Both the position numbers and the translations under genes were made by a program. Of a DNA stretch of 64,000 bases, positions 25,201-35,141 are shown piece by piece (within the stretch, counting starts at the first letter, position 1; each line of letters starts with the position of its first letter). The notes beneath the pieces were generated by a model that did not search any database, was not told where the DNA came from, and was given only the letters and a program-made list of their open reading frames with translations. The DNA comes from Albula goreensis (lineage: Eukaryota > Chordata > Actinopteri > Albuliformes > Albulidae): the NCBI GenBank assembly GCA_022829145.1, contig CM040744.1, positions 1,178,001 through 1,242,000 on the forward strand, written 5' to 3'.

Positions 25201-28200
25201 GCTATATTGGAAATGTCATTACGTTGGATGAAGTGCGTAGCCAGATGTCTCTGAGCACAGGCAGAATACAGAACTGGATGGTAAGAGACTCTCACTTTGT
25301 CTTGGGGTGTTTGTTGAAAGTGGGCTCCTGTCTCACTCATGACAGTGGAGGCTCTTTGTTGCTATCTTTAGCGAGTGGAGGGTGTCTCTTCATCAGTCAC
25401 ATGCACTTACAGTGTCATTAGCTTGTCACAGCACATTTTTATTGTAATAATCCAGAGCTAAATAAAATGTGACTTTGACACTCTCTTTCCTGACGCCCTC
25501 GTGCAGTTTGCGCTGTTTTATTGTAAACCGCCCCCGCTTTCCTCGTCCGACGCCTGAATTGCATTTCTCATGTGAATGTGGCCTAAACCCGTCACCTGAA
25601 GTTTTTGTTTTAAAATGTTTCGCATAGCTCTTTGTTTGCTGTTGACAGCAGTATGTGAAATCAATTCAAGAACCAGGAAAGAAACAAAAAAAAAAACAAA
25701 TAGCTTCTGATAAAAGGAAACACTGCTGAGAAATGTGTTGTTTCTGCTGTCGATTCCCTACATTATTTGACTTGTAAATTGCCAGGAGGAGCGAGGTTTC
25801 GGCGTAGTGCCGAAGGAGTGGGCCATAAGTGGACACCGGCAGTGTCTGCGGTCTTAATCACGGAGGGCCTCGGTGAGGAGTCTGCGCTTTTGTTCCAGCC
25901 CAGCTGTAAATCACCTGATCCAACTAATTCAGCTCCTGATTGAAGACTGTGATTAGCTGAACAGTTGAATCAGGTCCTTTTTGGTGCTGGTGTTAGAACA
26001 AAAGCCTGTGGCCACAGCAGCCATCCTCAAATAAGACTGGACCAGCCTGTGGCGTGAATTGGCATTAGCAATGCTCCTGGTGCTGTCATTCTCTCTTCTT
26101 TCTCATGTGTCCCCTCTCTTACTTCTTGCCATCTCTATAAAAATAGATTAGATATTCCTGGTTTAAAAGTTGCTGTTTTTTTTGTTTGGTTTTGGTTTTT
26201 CCTATTTTTCTTTTCATTTTCTATGGATTTGAAATGCCCAAATCTATTCATAGGTCTCTGTCGTTGTTGCAAGTCGGTCCTGTCAAGGGCTTGAAGGGAA
26301 ATGAAATCTCTAGCTATGTAAATGGACGGTGCATAAGCAGTCGGAAGGATATTAGTGTAATGAGTGAGCGATTGTCCTGCCAAGATTGACCAGTTTGGAC
26401 AGGTGGCTGTCGTGGAAGATGGACGGTGATGTCACTGTCCTCTCCGGATTGCCTCTGGGTACTTGCTCCACCCCACAATCATGGCATAAGTCAGCAGTGG
26501 ATGCATATATGTATATATTTGTATATGTATCCATTTTATTGTCCTAAAAAAATTGTCATTAATTAAAGTCAAACTGTGGGATCGAACCGCGGTGGAACAG
26601 TCAAAAGTCGCTTTGGATAACGGTGCCTGTTAAATGCCTAAAATGTGATGTCATGAAGCTTGTGTTTACCAGGACCTGCTGTCATGCCACGGTGCGAATT
26701 CTGTAAGGCGCTCGACAGCGGAGCCGTGACTAACACGGCGATGGCGACAGCTCATTTCCTCGACTCAGATCGCTAACATTAAACAAGAGGCCCGTCGCCC
26801 AGAGTAGTTTTCTTTCTCCGGCCCATAAAAATTAGCGGAATTAATGTACCGCTAAGTCTCATTCTCTCTCTGGTGTCCCGTAGTTTCCAAGCCAGCCAAT
26901 ATTCAGACAGTGTGCTGACTTGATTCCGCAAAATGTATTATCTGTGAGAAAAGAACGTTTCTTGGTTCACTCAATTTAGCAGGGATGCATTTCGGATACA
27001 GGTTGTGTGGGGTTTATTTAAAGTACAAACGGTTCCCACCATAGATTATCTACAGTGCTCACCAACACCGTCTGGTTGATGGATTTGCTAAAGGAAAGAT
27101 TGCTGCCTTGGCGATGTTTCATTTCTGTGACTTTTTATTCCACTTGGGAATTACCTTTTATTGACTGTACCATCTAATGAGTATCCAGTCGTGAATAAAA
27201 AAGACGTGTCTTCAAACAGCAAACATAAACCTGAAAAGAGTTTTTCAAGACTTTGTTCTCTGATAGAAAGAGAACTGGCATAAAGTTGCATTTCAATTCT
27301 TTGATTAAGTGGGTGAGGCAGTGGGAAAAAACATGAAAAGTTATTTATATTTATACCAAGTGTGAATTTACAAAGGATGGCCTTGGGTTTTTAATTTAAT
27401 GGTCCAAACTCAATGCGCAAAGGCCAAAGTAAAGCATGTTATTGTGAGTATTTGCTCCTGTTAACTTCAGCTCTGTGGCATAAATTTCACACAAGAAGAA
27501 TCTTCTAGATACAGAGCTGCAGGGTTCCATTTCAAGCTGCTGTAAAATTAACTTTGCCCTGACACAATTTCCCACAAGTCTTGAGTTTCAAAAGAAACGA
27601 TGCACCAATTATTCAATATAACAGCCTATTTTTTTTTTTTGCCTGGACTGTCAAAATAGAGCCCATACTGTGTGTTTCTGTGAAGACAAGACACACACGT
27701 TTAAAATAACAGCGATGAATGCAGTGTGGTGTTTTAGAGTCCAGCTGAAGTAATAGTGTTCTGTTTGATACACTCAAGCCCTGTGTATATAAATGAGTAG
27801 CAGATGGTTTCTGATGACCCTTGCTCAAGTGCGCCCCCTGGTGGGATGGGGGTCTCATTCCCAGAGTCTGTGATTGACATTGATTCTGCAGGCACTCACA
27901 GAGTGTGCGTGTGTGTGTGTGCAGGACAGACTCTGTGATCTAAATGTACTGCTTTAAGAGTGGAGTGCAGTAGGCTCTCTTTCTCTCTCTCTCTCTTTCT
28001 TTTTCTGTCCCTCTGCTTCTCTGTCTTTTATTGCCCCTCTGTGTCTCTTTCTCTCTTCCTGTTTCTGACCGTTTAGATTTCTTTGCGGCTGTTTCTCTCC
28101 TTCTCTTTCTCCAGCCATCTCTGTCTGTTCTTCTGTCTTTTGGTTTATCTCCTTCGGTTTTTCTCTCCCTTTATCTCTATTTATAGATAGGTGCATTGAA

Positions 28201-31200
28201 TTAGTGTCTGTCTGTCTGTTCCCGTCAAGGTGAGATGGCTGCACTGGGTCTGTCCGTCTGTCTATCTATCTAGGTGTCTGTATAGGTGAGATAGCTGCAT
28301 TGGGCCTGCTCGTCTCTGGGTGAGACGCATTAAGTGTGTCTGTCTCCTGGTGAGAGACATTAAGCCTGTCTGTCTTTCTTAGTGTGACATTGTGTCACTG
28401 GGTGTCTCTGTCTCTGTTTCTCCTGACTCTGTGTTTGTCTCTTCAGGAAGGAGCTAGTCCAATGTGGGGTTCTGAACCCAGAGAGAGACCTGTACCTGGG
28501 AAAACTCGCCCTCACCAAATTCCCTAAGAGCCCCGAGACATGGATACACAGGTACTGAGTGTGTGTGTATGTGTGTGTGTGTGCTGGAGACAGACATGTA
28601 AAACAAGACCACATGCAGCCAGGTGTTAGATGTAGCGGTAGCAGCGCTCTTTGAACAGGTACAGAAGGCACAGTGATGCCGCAGAACAAATGCAAAAGAT
28701 TTATAGCCGCAACAGTGCTGGGACATTGGAAATGGAATGGGAAAAGACGTGTTTATTTATACATAACAGAAAGACATTAAACAGACCTTAGTGCCGCTGA
28801 CTCAGTAACTACGGAAACCATGTACCCTTCGGCGAGGGGGCTGTAAAGTGCTCTGCTGCAGAGCTTTCCATATGAATGCGCAAGAACTTGGAACCCAGGC
28901 CTCCTCAAAGTGTTTCTGAAATATTAATGATGAAATAAAGTTATGTAATATTAAGGTTCATTCAGCACAAGTTGGGGAATTTTAAAATTTATTATTTTTG
29001 AAAGAAATGGGTTTGTTTCCATGTCACCAGAGATGTTGACATTGGCCTTCTCGTTTTTACCTCAAGGAATTATGGGATTGATCTGATGAGATGCTCACAC
29101 ATAAGTATAGGTCTGCCCAAAATATAGTGGTATCCTCTTGCCCCAAGTACCGTTTAACCAATGTTTTAAATGGCAGGTTTTTGACGTTTGGCCTGTGCTT
29201 GTTATGAAAACTCATCTGCCAGTCCACACACAAATGCAACGTATTCCTAGACTAAAGACATGCATGCAGGGTATATGTTCCACCATGCAGTTGTTTCATT
29301 ATTTTCTTTGAATGCTGAATAATAGCTATTAATTCTCACTAATGTATGTCTCTGTCTTTGTTCCTCTCTCGGTCACTGTTATTCTCTCTCGGTTTTTCTT
29401 TTTGTCTCTCTCTCCCTCCCTCCCTCTCTCCCCTCCCTCTCTCTGAGAGACTGTGCGCTGGCACTGAGTAGGTCACATTACTCCCCTGTGGTGTGAGATC
29501 CACCCCCTTGTGCAAACGCTCTCTGAATCACAGAGGACAGAGAGAGAACCAATTGTTATTCAGCATGACAAGAAAACAAAAACAAAACATAAAAACAGAC
29601 TGATTTATGTAACGATAAACCACATACAATTTAAAAAGAGGCAGTCGCCAGTGTAACCTGACAGTGTATGGGCAGGGCCTATCATTGCAAACTGGCTTTG
29701 AACGTCAGCAAAAGGCTACCCCTGCCGTGTCCTAACTTGATCTTTTTGAGGAAAAAATGTCGCACTTCTATATTGAGTGGCTTCATGTATTCGGGCCCAT
29801 ATGGTTGCTGTTGGAATGTTTGTTTGTCGGCCAGTAGGGGGCAGTCATACCTGTGGGCCAAGTAGAAAAGACAGCATTCTAGAACAGGGAAAGCGACAAT
29901 GTTTTGTAGGGGACCTACAGATGCGTCACTATGGTTATGCAGGATTTCAGGTCAGTTATATAAGGTGAATGGGGCTTTATATGCAATTTCCTGCTCAAAC
30001 TCATGAACTGTTCTCAGTTCAGCATCTATAAATCCCAGCCGGACTCATTTTGATGTGTTTTTCGGCGGATGCGTCACATCCTGTAGTCTTACAATGGTTT
30101 TGCACAATGCTCTTGAAAATTGAATTTGATTGTCTGAAAATTGACATTTCAGTGAAAACATAAATACAGTTAGTTCTGTGAACTCTTACATCACCACTCT
30201 CTGCTTCCTTGTTTGGAGTATTTTTTCAAAATAACCAGGAGGTAAAACTAATCTGGACAGGGCCTTCAGGTGGTCTCAATTTACAGTTGACTGGCTGCAG
30301 AATCGCTGGCGATGTTTACCGGCCTTGTGCGCTGGCTAATTAACTAACCTTCTTAACTAGATAAAACAAAAAAGACTTATTCTGTAACAGGGAAGCTCAG
30401 GCGCTGGGTTGAAGGCCTTTATTAGTTGACTATTTGAATCTGGTTTTTTAAAGTGCTGGACTGCAGCGAAAGTCTGCACCTGCTGACACACTGCCCAGAC
30501 CAGATCCGGGACCCTGTCCTATAAGCAGGGAGCCCGATTTTGGTCCCATTTCCAAAAATAAAAACGCTGACCCACTGAATGTGCACGTATTTATATTTCG
30601 TACTCAGGAGACTGAATTCTCCTGAAAGGGGACCTCGTACAGTATCGGAGGAGTGTCAGTGGCCCGTTTGCGAACTCCGTTAAGTGTGCGTCTCCGTAAA
30701 TGGGCTTTGGCTGGTGTTTTTCGCATTCTCTTCCCTGACCCAGGTTAAGAAAAACTGAGCGGTGAGGGCGGAATGTTCACCTGGCACTTTTTCCCTGTTT
30801 ACCATTCATTGGTTATTCATGGAGGCTTTTTTTATTATTTATTTTCTCATTTTTTATTTATTTATTACGCAAACCCTTTAAAAAACACAGGCCCAAAGCT
30901 GTGTTTTTAAAGGGTTTGCGTGTTCCTGCAGCTCTGGATGTCCTATGGGAGCCTCAATCATCACTGCTCACTCGGCGCGTTATTATCTTGTATTTAATGT
31001 TCGGTTTCATTACCCCTCTTTAATGTCGCACTCCATCATGCCCTGCTTAGTACCCATTGCTTAATGCCCCGGCACAGACAGGCTCTGGATCCCGTTCTGT
31101 TTCGGGGGGTTTAATGTCTTGTCGCGGAAGCCCGCTCGATGAAGTCGTCGCGGCGCGGTCCAGAACCGCTCCTCTCCAAGGGAGAGGAATCAGACCGCGG

Positions 31201-34200
31201 ATGGTAAAACGCGATAATGGACTTGTCAGTCCCCTGTCTCGGTGACCGTTTCCTCAGGAGGGCTCGGGGTGGGGATGGCCAATCACGTGCCCTCCTCCTA
31301 TTCATGCTGAGTCAAGCTTGCCGCTTTTTGCACCGCAGATGAGTCAGCAATCACATACTGCCTATGTGGTTAACGGATCATGGAGTCGGCGTACTTGCCT
31401 GCAGGTTCCTGGCTGGCCAGCAGTTGCCGCTAGTGAGCAGTTATATTGTTTTATGTTTACAGCCCAGTCCAGAATTCTCCTTTTGTTAGGAGGGGAGGAG
31501 GTAGAAATGCTATAGTGACCTTATCTGTCCTAACATTACACTACATTATATTACAGGCATTTAGCAGATTCTCTTATACAGCAAAGCTTACAGTTTAAAG
31601 TAGGTAACTCGGGGACAATAGTGTCAAAAGCCCTTCAGAGAAGTGTACTGTGTACCAGGAAGTGACAACATAAGATTAGGACTAGGAGTCTGTAGAATAA
31701 CCTGTTGAGAAAATAACAGATTGCAACAAGCCTTCATATTTTTGAGCTTGATCAAAATCAGGAAGTACGTTTTTGGCCAAAGTGGTTCTTTAGCATCTTG
31801 TGTTTCGTGTCTCTCCAGACGCTGGGTCCTACAGCAGATCTACGTGAGTGCCGCCCTCACGGCGGGGACAGGAAGGAGCTGGGCGGGGCCGGGGGTGGCG
31901 CTGATGCAGAGGCCACGCCCCAGTCGGAGCGGCTGCAGAGGGTGCTGCAGGAGGAGATGAAGGTGTGCACGGAGGCTGCTGGCCGTTACCCTAGCAACTA
32001 CAACGCATGGTCCCACCGCATCTGGGTCCTGCACAACATGGCCAAGGGGAACCTGAAGGTACCTGTGCCTCCGAGCAACAACACATGGACTCACACGTAC
32101 ATAAACACGCATGCACGTGTGTACTTACACACAAGTGCACTCATGCACTCACATGCTCATATTTAGAAATGCTTGCATGCACTGACACATATGTATAGAT
32201 TCATCCATTCACACACATACCCAGGCACATCTGGTAATATTGGCAGAAACACAGCCCGCATGTTCATGCACTCATTCACACGCTCCATCTAACACACACA
32301 CACATGCACGAACATACAAACCACAAACATCTTAGCTGCTGAAACTTGAAATATGTGTATGAGTAGATCCATATGAATGTCTCAGTTCAAACACAGTACG
32401 CTCCCCTCTTGTCCTCGTAGATCCTCCATGATGAGCTGTCGTCCACAAAGCTATGGGTATCCATGCACGTGTCGGACCACAGCGGCTTCCACTACCGCCA
32501 GTTCCTGCTTAAGGCTCTGGTGGGGGAGCTGAGCTTCCCCGCAGAGCACCGAGGGGGTACCTGCCAGCCCCGCCCACTGGCCAACGCCTCGCTCTACTCC
32601 CACTGCACCAACGGCGAGAGCACCAACACTAACGCCAATGCCGAAGACTGCCAGAGGACGGGGTCCGTCTCCGAGCTCTTTGAGGACGAGATGGAGCTCT
32701 GCACCGACCTGATCGAGACGTACCCGGGACACGAGACGCTGTGGTGCCACAGGTGAGTGCTTTACCTGGGATGGGCGGGGCTGTTTACAACAGGTGAGTT
32801 ACCTGCTATAGGTGTGGCTGTGTTCTGACAGAAAAGTCTGCTCTACAATATTCTACTATTACAAATAGTTTACTTTGCCACAAACACTGCAGATTCTGCT
32901 GTACCATATATACTGCTTTACCATAGATACTCCCATACCATAGATACTATTTTAGTGCAGGTGATACTGCCATACCTTCCAGATTTTTCCATAAGGGGTA
33001 CCCCATTGGAATAAATGAGGTACTCTTCGGTCCAGATTTTCCAAAGCCTTAAATACATGTTGACATTTTTGCACATGTAATTTCAGTGATTTGTGATTGG
33101 AGCAAATTAACTGCCTTCACCAATCACGAGCGTTCTTTGTCTTTTTGCACCAGCAAAATGGTTTCGCTCATACTAAATGTTTTGGTAAACCTTTTGTTTT
33201 CAGAATTGAAATGTTGTTTTAAGATTTGCAACTTGACGTAAATGCTGTACCGCAGAGCAGTGTAAGAGCCGAGCAGTAGCCAGTTCGGTGCTTTCCTTCC
33301 CTCACCCTCCTTTCAGAGCGCAGCAACTCTCCATGTTCTCCCGTTCGTACCTTTCCAGACCTCTGTTCAGCAGCGGAAAATTGACCACAAAGCTCTGATT
33401 GGTTTACTTCCATTAAAATGCGGCCTCACAGGTCCTCCGCCTCAGACGGAGAGATTGAGGAGAGGAAATTTGGTGGTTTCACCAATCAAAAGTGTTTGTT
33501 TTTTTTTTTTTTTTTAAATGTGTTGAAGCCGCAGTACGAGCAGGATTCGTCTCTCCTATTGCCTCAGTCACAGGACAGGCTACCCATAGCACAGACTCAT
33601 TTCTCCTTTCAGTGTGTTCACCAGTCTCGTCAACTTGAAATCAGATTAATATATTTTCTGAAAAACAAGGTGCAACAGAAAGTTTTTTTTTAACATGGTG
33701 TTGTTATACTTCTCTACACCTCTACGTTATTCTTCCTAAGCTGCTAAAGTGGATAACATATTCCTTTTTGAGTTATAAATTGTCTTTATTCATCTGTCTT
33801 TTGTTGATCTGTCTCTCTTGTGTATTCATTTAATGATCTCTTTGTCTATATCTTTCTGTCAGTCTTTCTCAATCAATGTCTATCATTATATATATATATC
33901 AATCTCTGTGTCAGTATTTTTAAACCTTTATCTGTTATCAGTCTCTATTGATCTTTATTGTATCAGTCAGTCCGTGTGTCTCTGTGGGTCTGTCTGTGTT
34001 AAGTGTTTATCCATCGGTATAGTGTAATTAAATGTGTAATGAATGCATTTCCCCTCACCTCCCCTGTGACAGACGGCACGTGTTCTTCCTGTGGTATCAC
34101 TGGAGGCTGGAGCTGTCGCAGGCCAGCAGGCTCTCCCCGCCCCCCCTCCTAAACCACGCCGAGGAGGCCCCCGAGGGCCCCACGCACCCCGGCCCCGCGG

Positions 34201-34439
34201 AGGACGGGCCCCGGAGCACCCAGCAGCAGCAGCAGCAGCAGCAGGCCATGGATGTGGACGGGGCCTCAGGATACACGCGGGACAGCAAGCGGCTCAAGAG
34301 GGGCCCGCTCCAGCCCCGCCCGGCCCTCCCGTCCGAGCACAACTTCCTGGCCAAAATCATGAGCGGCTGCCGGAGCCCCGAGCAGGCCAGATTCGCCGCC
34401 GCCTACAGGAAGTGGCTGGACTCTGTAATAGGTCAGTAG
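19130..34439 (+). CDS. ptar1: ptar1, prenyltransferase alpha-subunit repeat protein (whole coding span, 7-8 exons)
   Basis: The spliced product matches vertebrate PTAR1 throughout. It starts MAESEEEVDVLVQRVVKDI and continues through a DEIGLIPCPEARYNRSP block. Five PFTA-type repeats follow, each with the W..R signature: TAWNVRKEL, ETWIHRRWVLQ, NAWSHRIWVL, GFHYRQFLL and TLWCHRRHVFFL. It ends in a C-terminal ARFAAAYRKWL motif. Known of the family: PTAR1 pairs with RABGGTB to form geranylgeranyltransferase type III, which adds a geranylgeranyl group to already farnesylated YKT6, a Golgi SNARE; it acts in the cytosol. Seen here: exons 19130-19215, 21653-21822, 24593-24659, 28447-28551, 31819-32058 (with an internal frame problem), 32421-32752 and 34073-34439, all with GT-AG borders and matching phases. 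The product is about 428 residues if exon 5 holds an 80-nt intron, or about 455 if one base is missing; human is about 400. The identification is very secure. Confidence 0.95.
19216..21652 (+). other. ptar1 intron 1
   Basis: 2.4-kb phase-2 intron. The first few hundred bases are rich in gctagc motifs and contain a short GT run near 19670. No exon or recognised repeat lies within it. Confidence 0.8.
21653..21822 (+). CDS. ptar1: ptar1 coding exon 2
   Basis: Codes for residues 29-85: the invariant DEIGLIPCPEARYNRSP stretch, then a VESWCVKFLLPYVHNKLLLY helix and RQRKQWLDRE. This is the PTAR1-specific N-terminal module that precedes the PFTA repeats. The acceptor is a pyrimidine-rich ccgtccctccag and the donor is G|GTGAGA. 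The 170-nt length keeps the phase with exons 1 and 3. Confidence 0.95.
21823..24592 (+). other. ptar1 intron 2 with copies of a dispersed repeat
   Basis: Contains a poly-T run of about 25 (22216-22240), another T-run near 22578, and several related segments. These are at about 21905-21960, 23095-23190 and 23740-24000, and share (g)aaatactc-aaaaaa and gtggtgaca, or ctcatactttcactga and tgacttgggtcattg. An inverted copy of the first segment lies in intron 4. Confidence 0.6.
24593..24659 (+). CDS. ptar1: ptar1 coding exon 3
   Basis: A short 67-nt exon for residues 86-107, ALVDITCTLLLLNPDFTTAW plus NV. It holds the first half of PFTA repeat 1, with the conserved NPD and TAWN residues. The acceptor is tttcctcctcag and the donor is AG|GTAAGC. 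The split Arg108 is finished by exon 4. Confidence 0.95.
25886..26050. mobile_element. palindromic dispersed repeat (non-autonomous hAT-like family)
   Basis: The left arm has cttttgttccagcccagc and tcacctgatccaactaatt. The right arm has gttgaatcagg and gctggtgttagaacaaaagc. A gccacagcagccatcctcaa tail follows. The layout matches a repeat family that I recall as very common in teleosts, with the tail normally reading like ccctccaggactggag. A more decayed relative lies at about 36520-36620. Confidence 0.55.
26600..26645 (+). repeat. V-SINE/L2-like 3' tail
   Basis: Reads aagtcgctttggataacggt, then gcctgttaaatgcc, a diverged copy of the teleost SINE tail consensus. Only the tail is clear. Confidence 0.6.
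27960..28446 (+). repeat. extended pyrimidine tract with degenerate tandem units before ptar1 exon 4
   Basis: From 27975 to about 28180 the plus strand is nearly all C and T. From 28200 to 28446 a degenerate unit repeats three to four times: tgtctgtctgtct plus ggtgagat-gctgca-tggg, later g-gaga--cattaag. The last unit runs directly into the exon 4 acceptor. Confidence 0.7.
28447..28551 (+). CDS. ptar1: ptar1 coding exon 4
   Basis: Codes for residues 108-142: RKELVQCGVLNPERDLYLG, then KLALTKFPKSPETWIH. It completes PFTA repeat 1 and starts repeat 2 (W140, then R143 and R144 across the junction). The acceptor lies at the end of an unusually long pyrimidine-rich stretch that begins near 27970. 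The donor is AG|GTACTG, weaker than those of the other exons. Confidence 0.95.
30867..30921. repeat. near-perfect inverted repeat (hairpin)
   Basis: Arms of 22 and 21 nt (left starts acgcaaaccctttaaa, right ends tttaaagggtttgcgt) differ only by one extra A in the left arm and enclose a 12-nt loop. It lies within ptar1 intron 4. I do not recognise it as a known small-RNA precursor. Confidence 0.9.
31533..31600 (-). repeat. V-SINE/L2-like 3' tail
   Basis: Reads attacactacattatattac, then ggcatttagcagattctctt and atacagc. It is a diverged copy of the same tail as at 41-103, in the same orientation. Confidence 0.65.
31819..32058 (+). CDS. ptar1: ptar1 coding exon 5, probably two exons (31819-31843 and 31924-32058)
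   Basis: The 5' part continues exon 4 in frame as RRWVLQQIY. The 3' part codes for SERLQRVLQEEMKVCTEAAG, then RYPSNYNAWSHRIWVL and HNMAKGNLK, in a different frame. Read straight through, the first frame meets TGA a few codons after the point where human ERAQRLIQEEM should align. An 80-nt intron at 31844-31923 joins the two frames exactly. It has donor TAC|GTGAGT, acceptor CCCCAG, and a ctgat branch-point match about 19 nt before the acceptor. It would remove only the linker, which is variable in this family. The alternative is one base missing from a G-rich run near 31861-31900. The outer borders (acceptor ctctccag, donor AAG|GTACCT) are clear. Confidence 0.85.
32059..32420 (+). other. ptar1 intron 5, CA-rich
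   Basis: 362-bp phase-0 intron with scattered CA-rich runs (acacgcatgcacgtgtgtac and similar). No other feature. Confidence 0.85.
32421..32752 (+). CDS. ptar1: ptar1 coding exon 6
   Basis: Begins ILHDELSSTKLWVSMHVSDH, followed by SGFHYRQFLLKAL (PFTA repeat 4). A roughly 50-residue low-complexity segment rich in Ser, Asn and Thr comes next. The exon ends in an acidic helix, SELFEDEMELCTDLIETYPG, and HETLWCHR (start of PFTA repeat 5). The middle segment is the length-variable linker also present in mammals. The acceptor is gtcctcgtag and the donor is AG|GTGAGT. The 332-nt length fits the neighbouring phases. Confidence 0.94.
32753..34072 (+). other. ptar1 intron 6
   Basis: 1.3-kb intron containing a T-run near 33498-33513, a short TA run near 33887 and repeated tctgtctgtc stretches towards its 3' end. 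No coding sequence is seen on either strand. Confidence 0.8.
34073..34439 (+). CDS. ptar1: ptar1 terminal coding exon
   Basis: Finishes PFTA repeat 5 (RRHVFFLWYHWRLELSQ), then runs through a Pro/Glu-rich linker with eight consecutive CAG codons (34221-34244). Next come AMDVDGASGY and the basic TRDSKRLKRGP, the counterpart of the mammalian QAMEVDG...KRLKR segment. The exon closes with EQARFAAAYRKWLDSVIGQ and a TAG stop at 34437-34439. KRLKR could act as a nuclear-type basic patch, but this is not established. The exon is very GC-rich compared with its flanks. Its acceptor is cccctgtgacag. Confidence 0.94.
34221..34244 (+). repeat. (CAG)8 polyglutamine-coding repeat in ptar1
   Basis: Eight uninterrupted CAG codons encode Gln8 in the linker between PFTA repeat 5 and the C-terminal motif. 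As I recall the human protein, this position has at most a few Gln residues. Confidence 0.95.
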
Positions 34440-34822
34440 TGTGGGTCACAGTAAGCGACAACGTAACAAAAAACACTCTTCCCCCACCCACGACAGTGAC
34501 AAGAAGTGGGCTGGACTGCTGCCCCCCCCCCCCAAACACCCCTCCTCCCCCCTACCCAGTTTGATAGGTCAGTGACACATGAAGTGGCGGTTTTTTTTAC
34601 CCGCATTGTGAAGGACGAAGCTGATAGGTCAGGTCAACAAAGCCCCACCCCCAGTATCTGGCTGGACTCACTGATTGGTCAACGATTGATTGGTCGGTCC
34701 ACCTTCCCTGGCCAGATTCCCCTTCACAATGAAAATCCGTTCCTCGATCTTCTCTCGAGCAAAGGGCGCCTCCGCCTTTTTCCGTCAAGGTACTTCAGCA
34801 CCTCAGGTCTCTCTCTCACCCA

Positions 34823-34823
<1 letters not shown>

Positions 34824-34866
<43 letters not shown>
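34824..34866. repeat. (CA)n microsatellite
   Basis: About 21 uninterrupted CA units 385 bp after the ptar1 stop codon, probably in its 3' untranslated region. Confidence 0.95.
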
Positions 34867-34868
<2 letters not shown>

Positions 34869-35141
34869 ATTCTCTCTTCTTTCTCTGGCTGTCTGAGAGG
34901 AGCGGTTTTACCGCTATCACTCCTCCGTTTCAGTCTGATTTAACACATTTTCACCGTTCGCTTAGGCTTTTAAATCCTATTTTTTCCTTTTCGAAGAGTC
35001 TTCCATAACAACACAGCCGTGGAATAACTGACAAAATGCCCTAACGCTAATTGGGGTTCGTGAGGCCGAAGTGTCAACTGGTTCATTTCAGGTGTCAAAC
35101 CAAAAGCCTTTTTTGAAAAGCTACCCTGCTCAATTAGAATA

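Larger units (their letters stand above)
24660..28446 (+). other. ptar1 intron 3
   Basis: 3.8-kb intron. It holds a G-rich run at about 24808-24831, a palindromic dispersed repeat at 25886-26050, a SINE tail at 26600-26645, and a long pyrimidine tract reaching exon 4. Confidence 0.75.
28552..31818 (+). other. ptar1 intron 4
   Basis: 3.3-kb intron. It contains GT runs next to exon 4, a CT-rich stretch at about 29350-29450, an inverted copy of the intron 2 repeat (about 30000-30245), a near-perfect hairpin (30867-30921) and a SINE tail (31533-31600). Confidence 0.75.

Noticed and set aside
26581..26600. Minus-strand ggttcgatccc, a box B-like motif suggesting a tRNA gene
   Set aside because: No box A or cloverleaf around it; at most part of a SINE or chance.
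31844..31871. 28-nt segment gtgagt...acag as an intron in exon 5
   Set aside because: Too short for spliceosomal removal and does not restore the downstream frame.
34091..34564. 157-codon Pro/Arg/Gly-rich plus-strand frame
   Set aside because: Out-of-frame shadow of the GC-rich last ptar1 exon.
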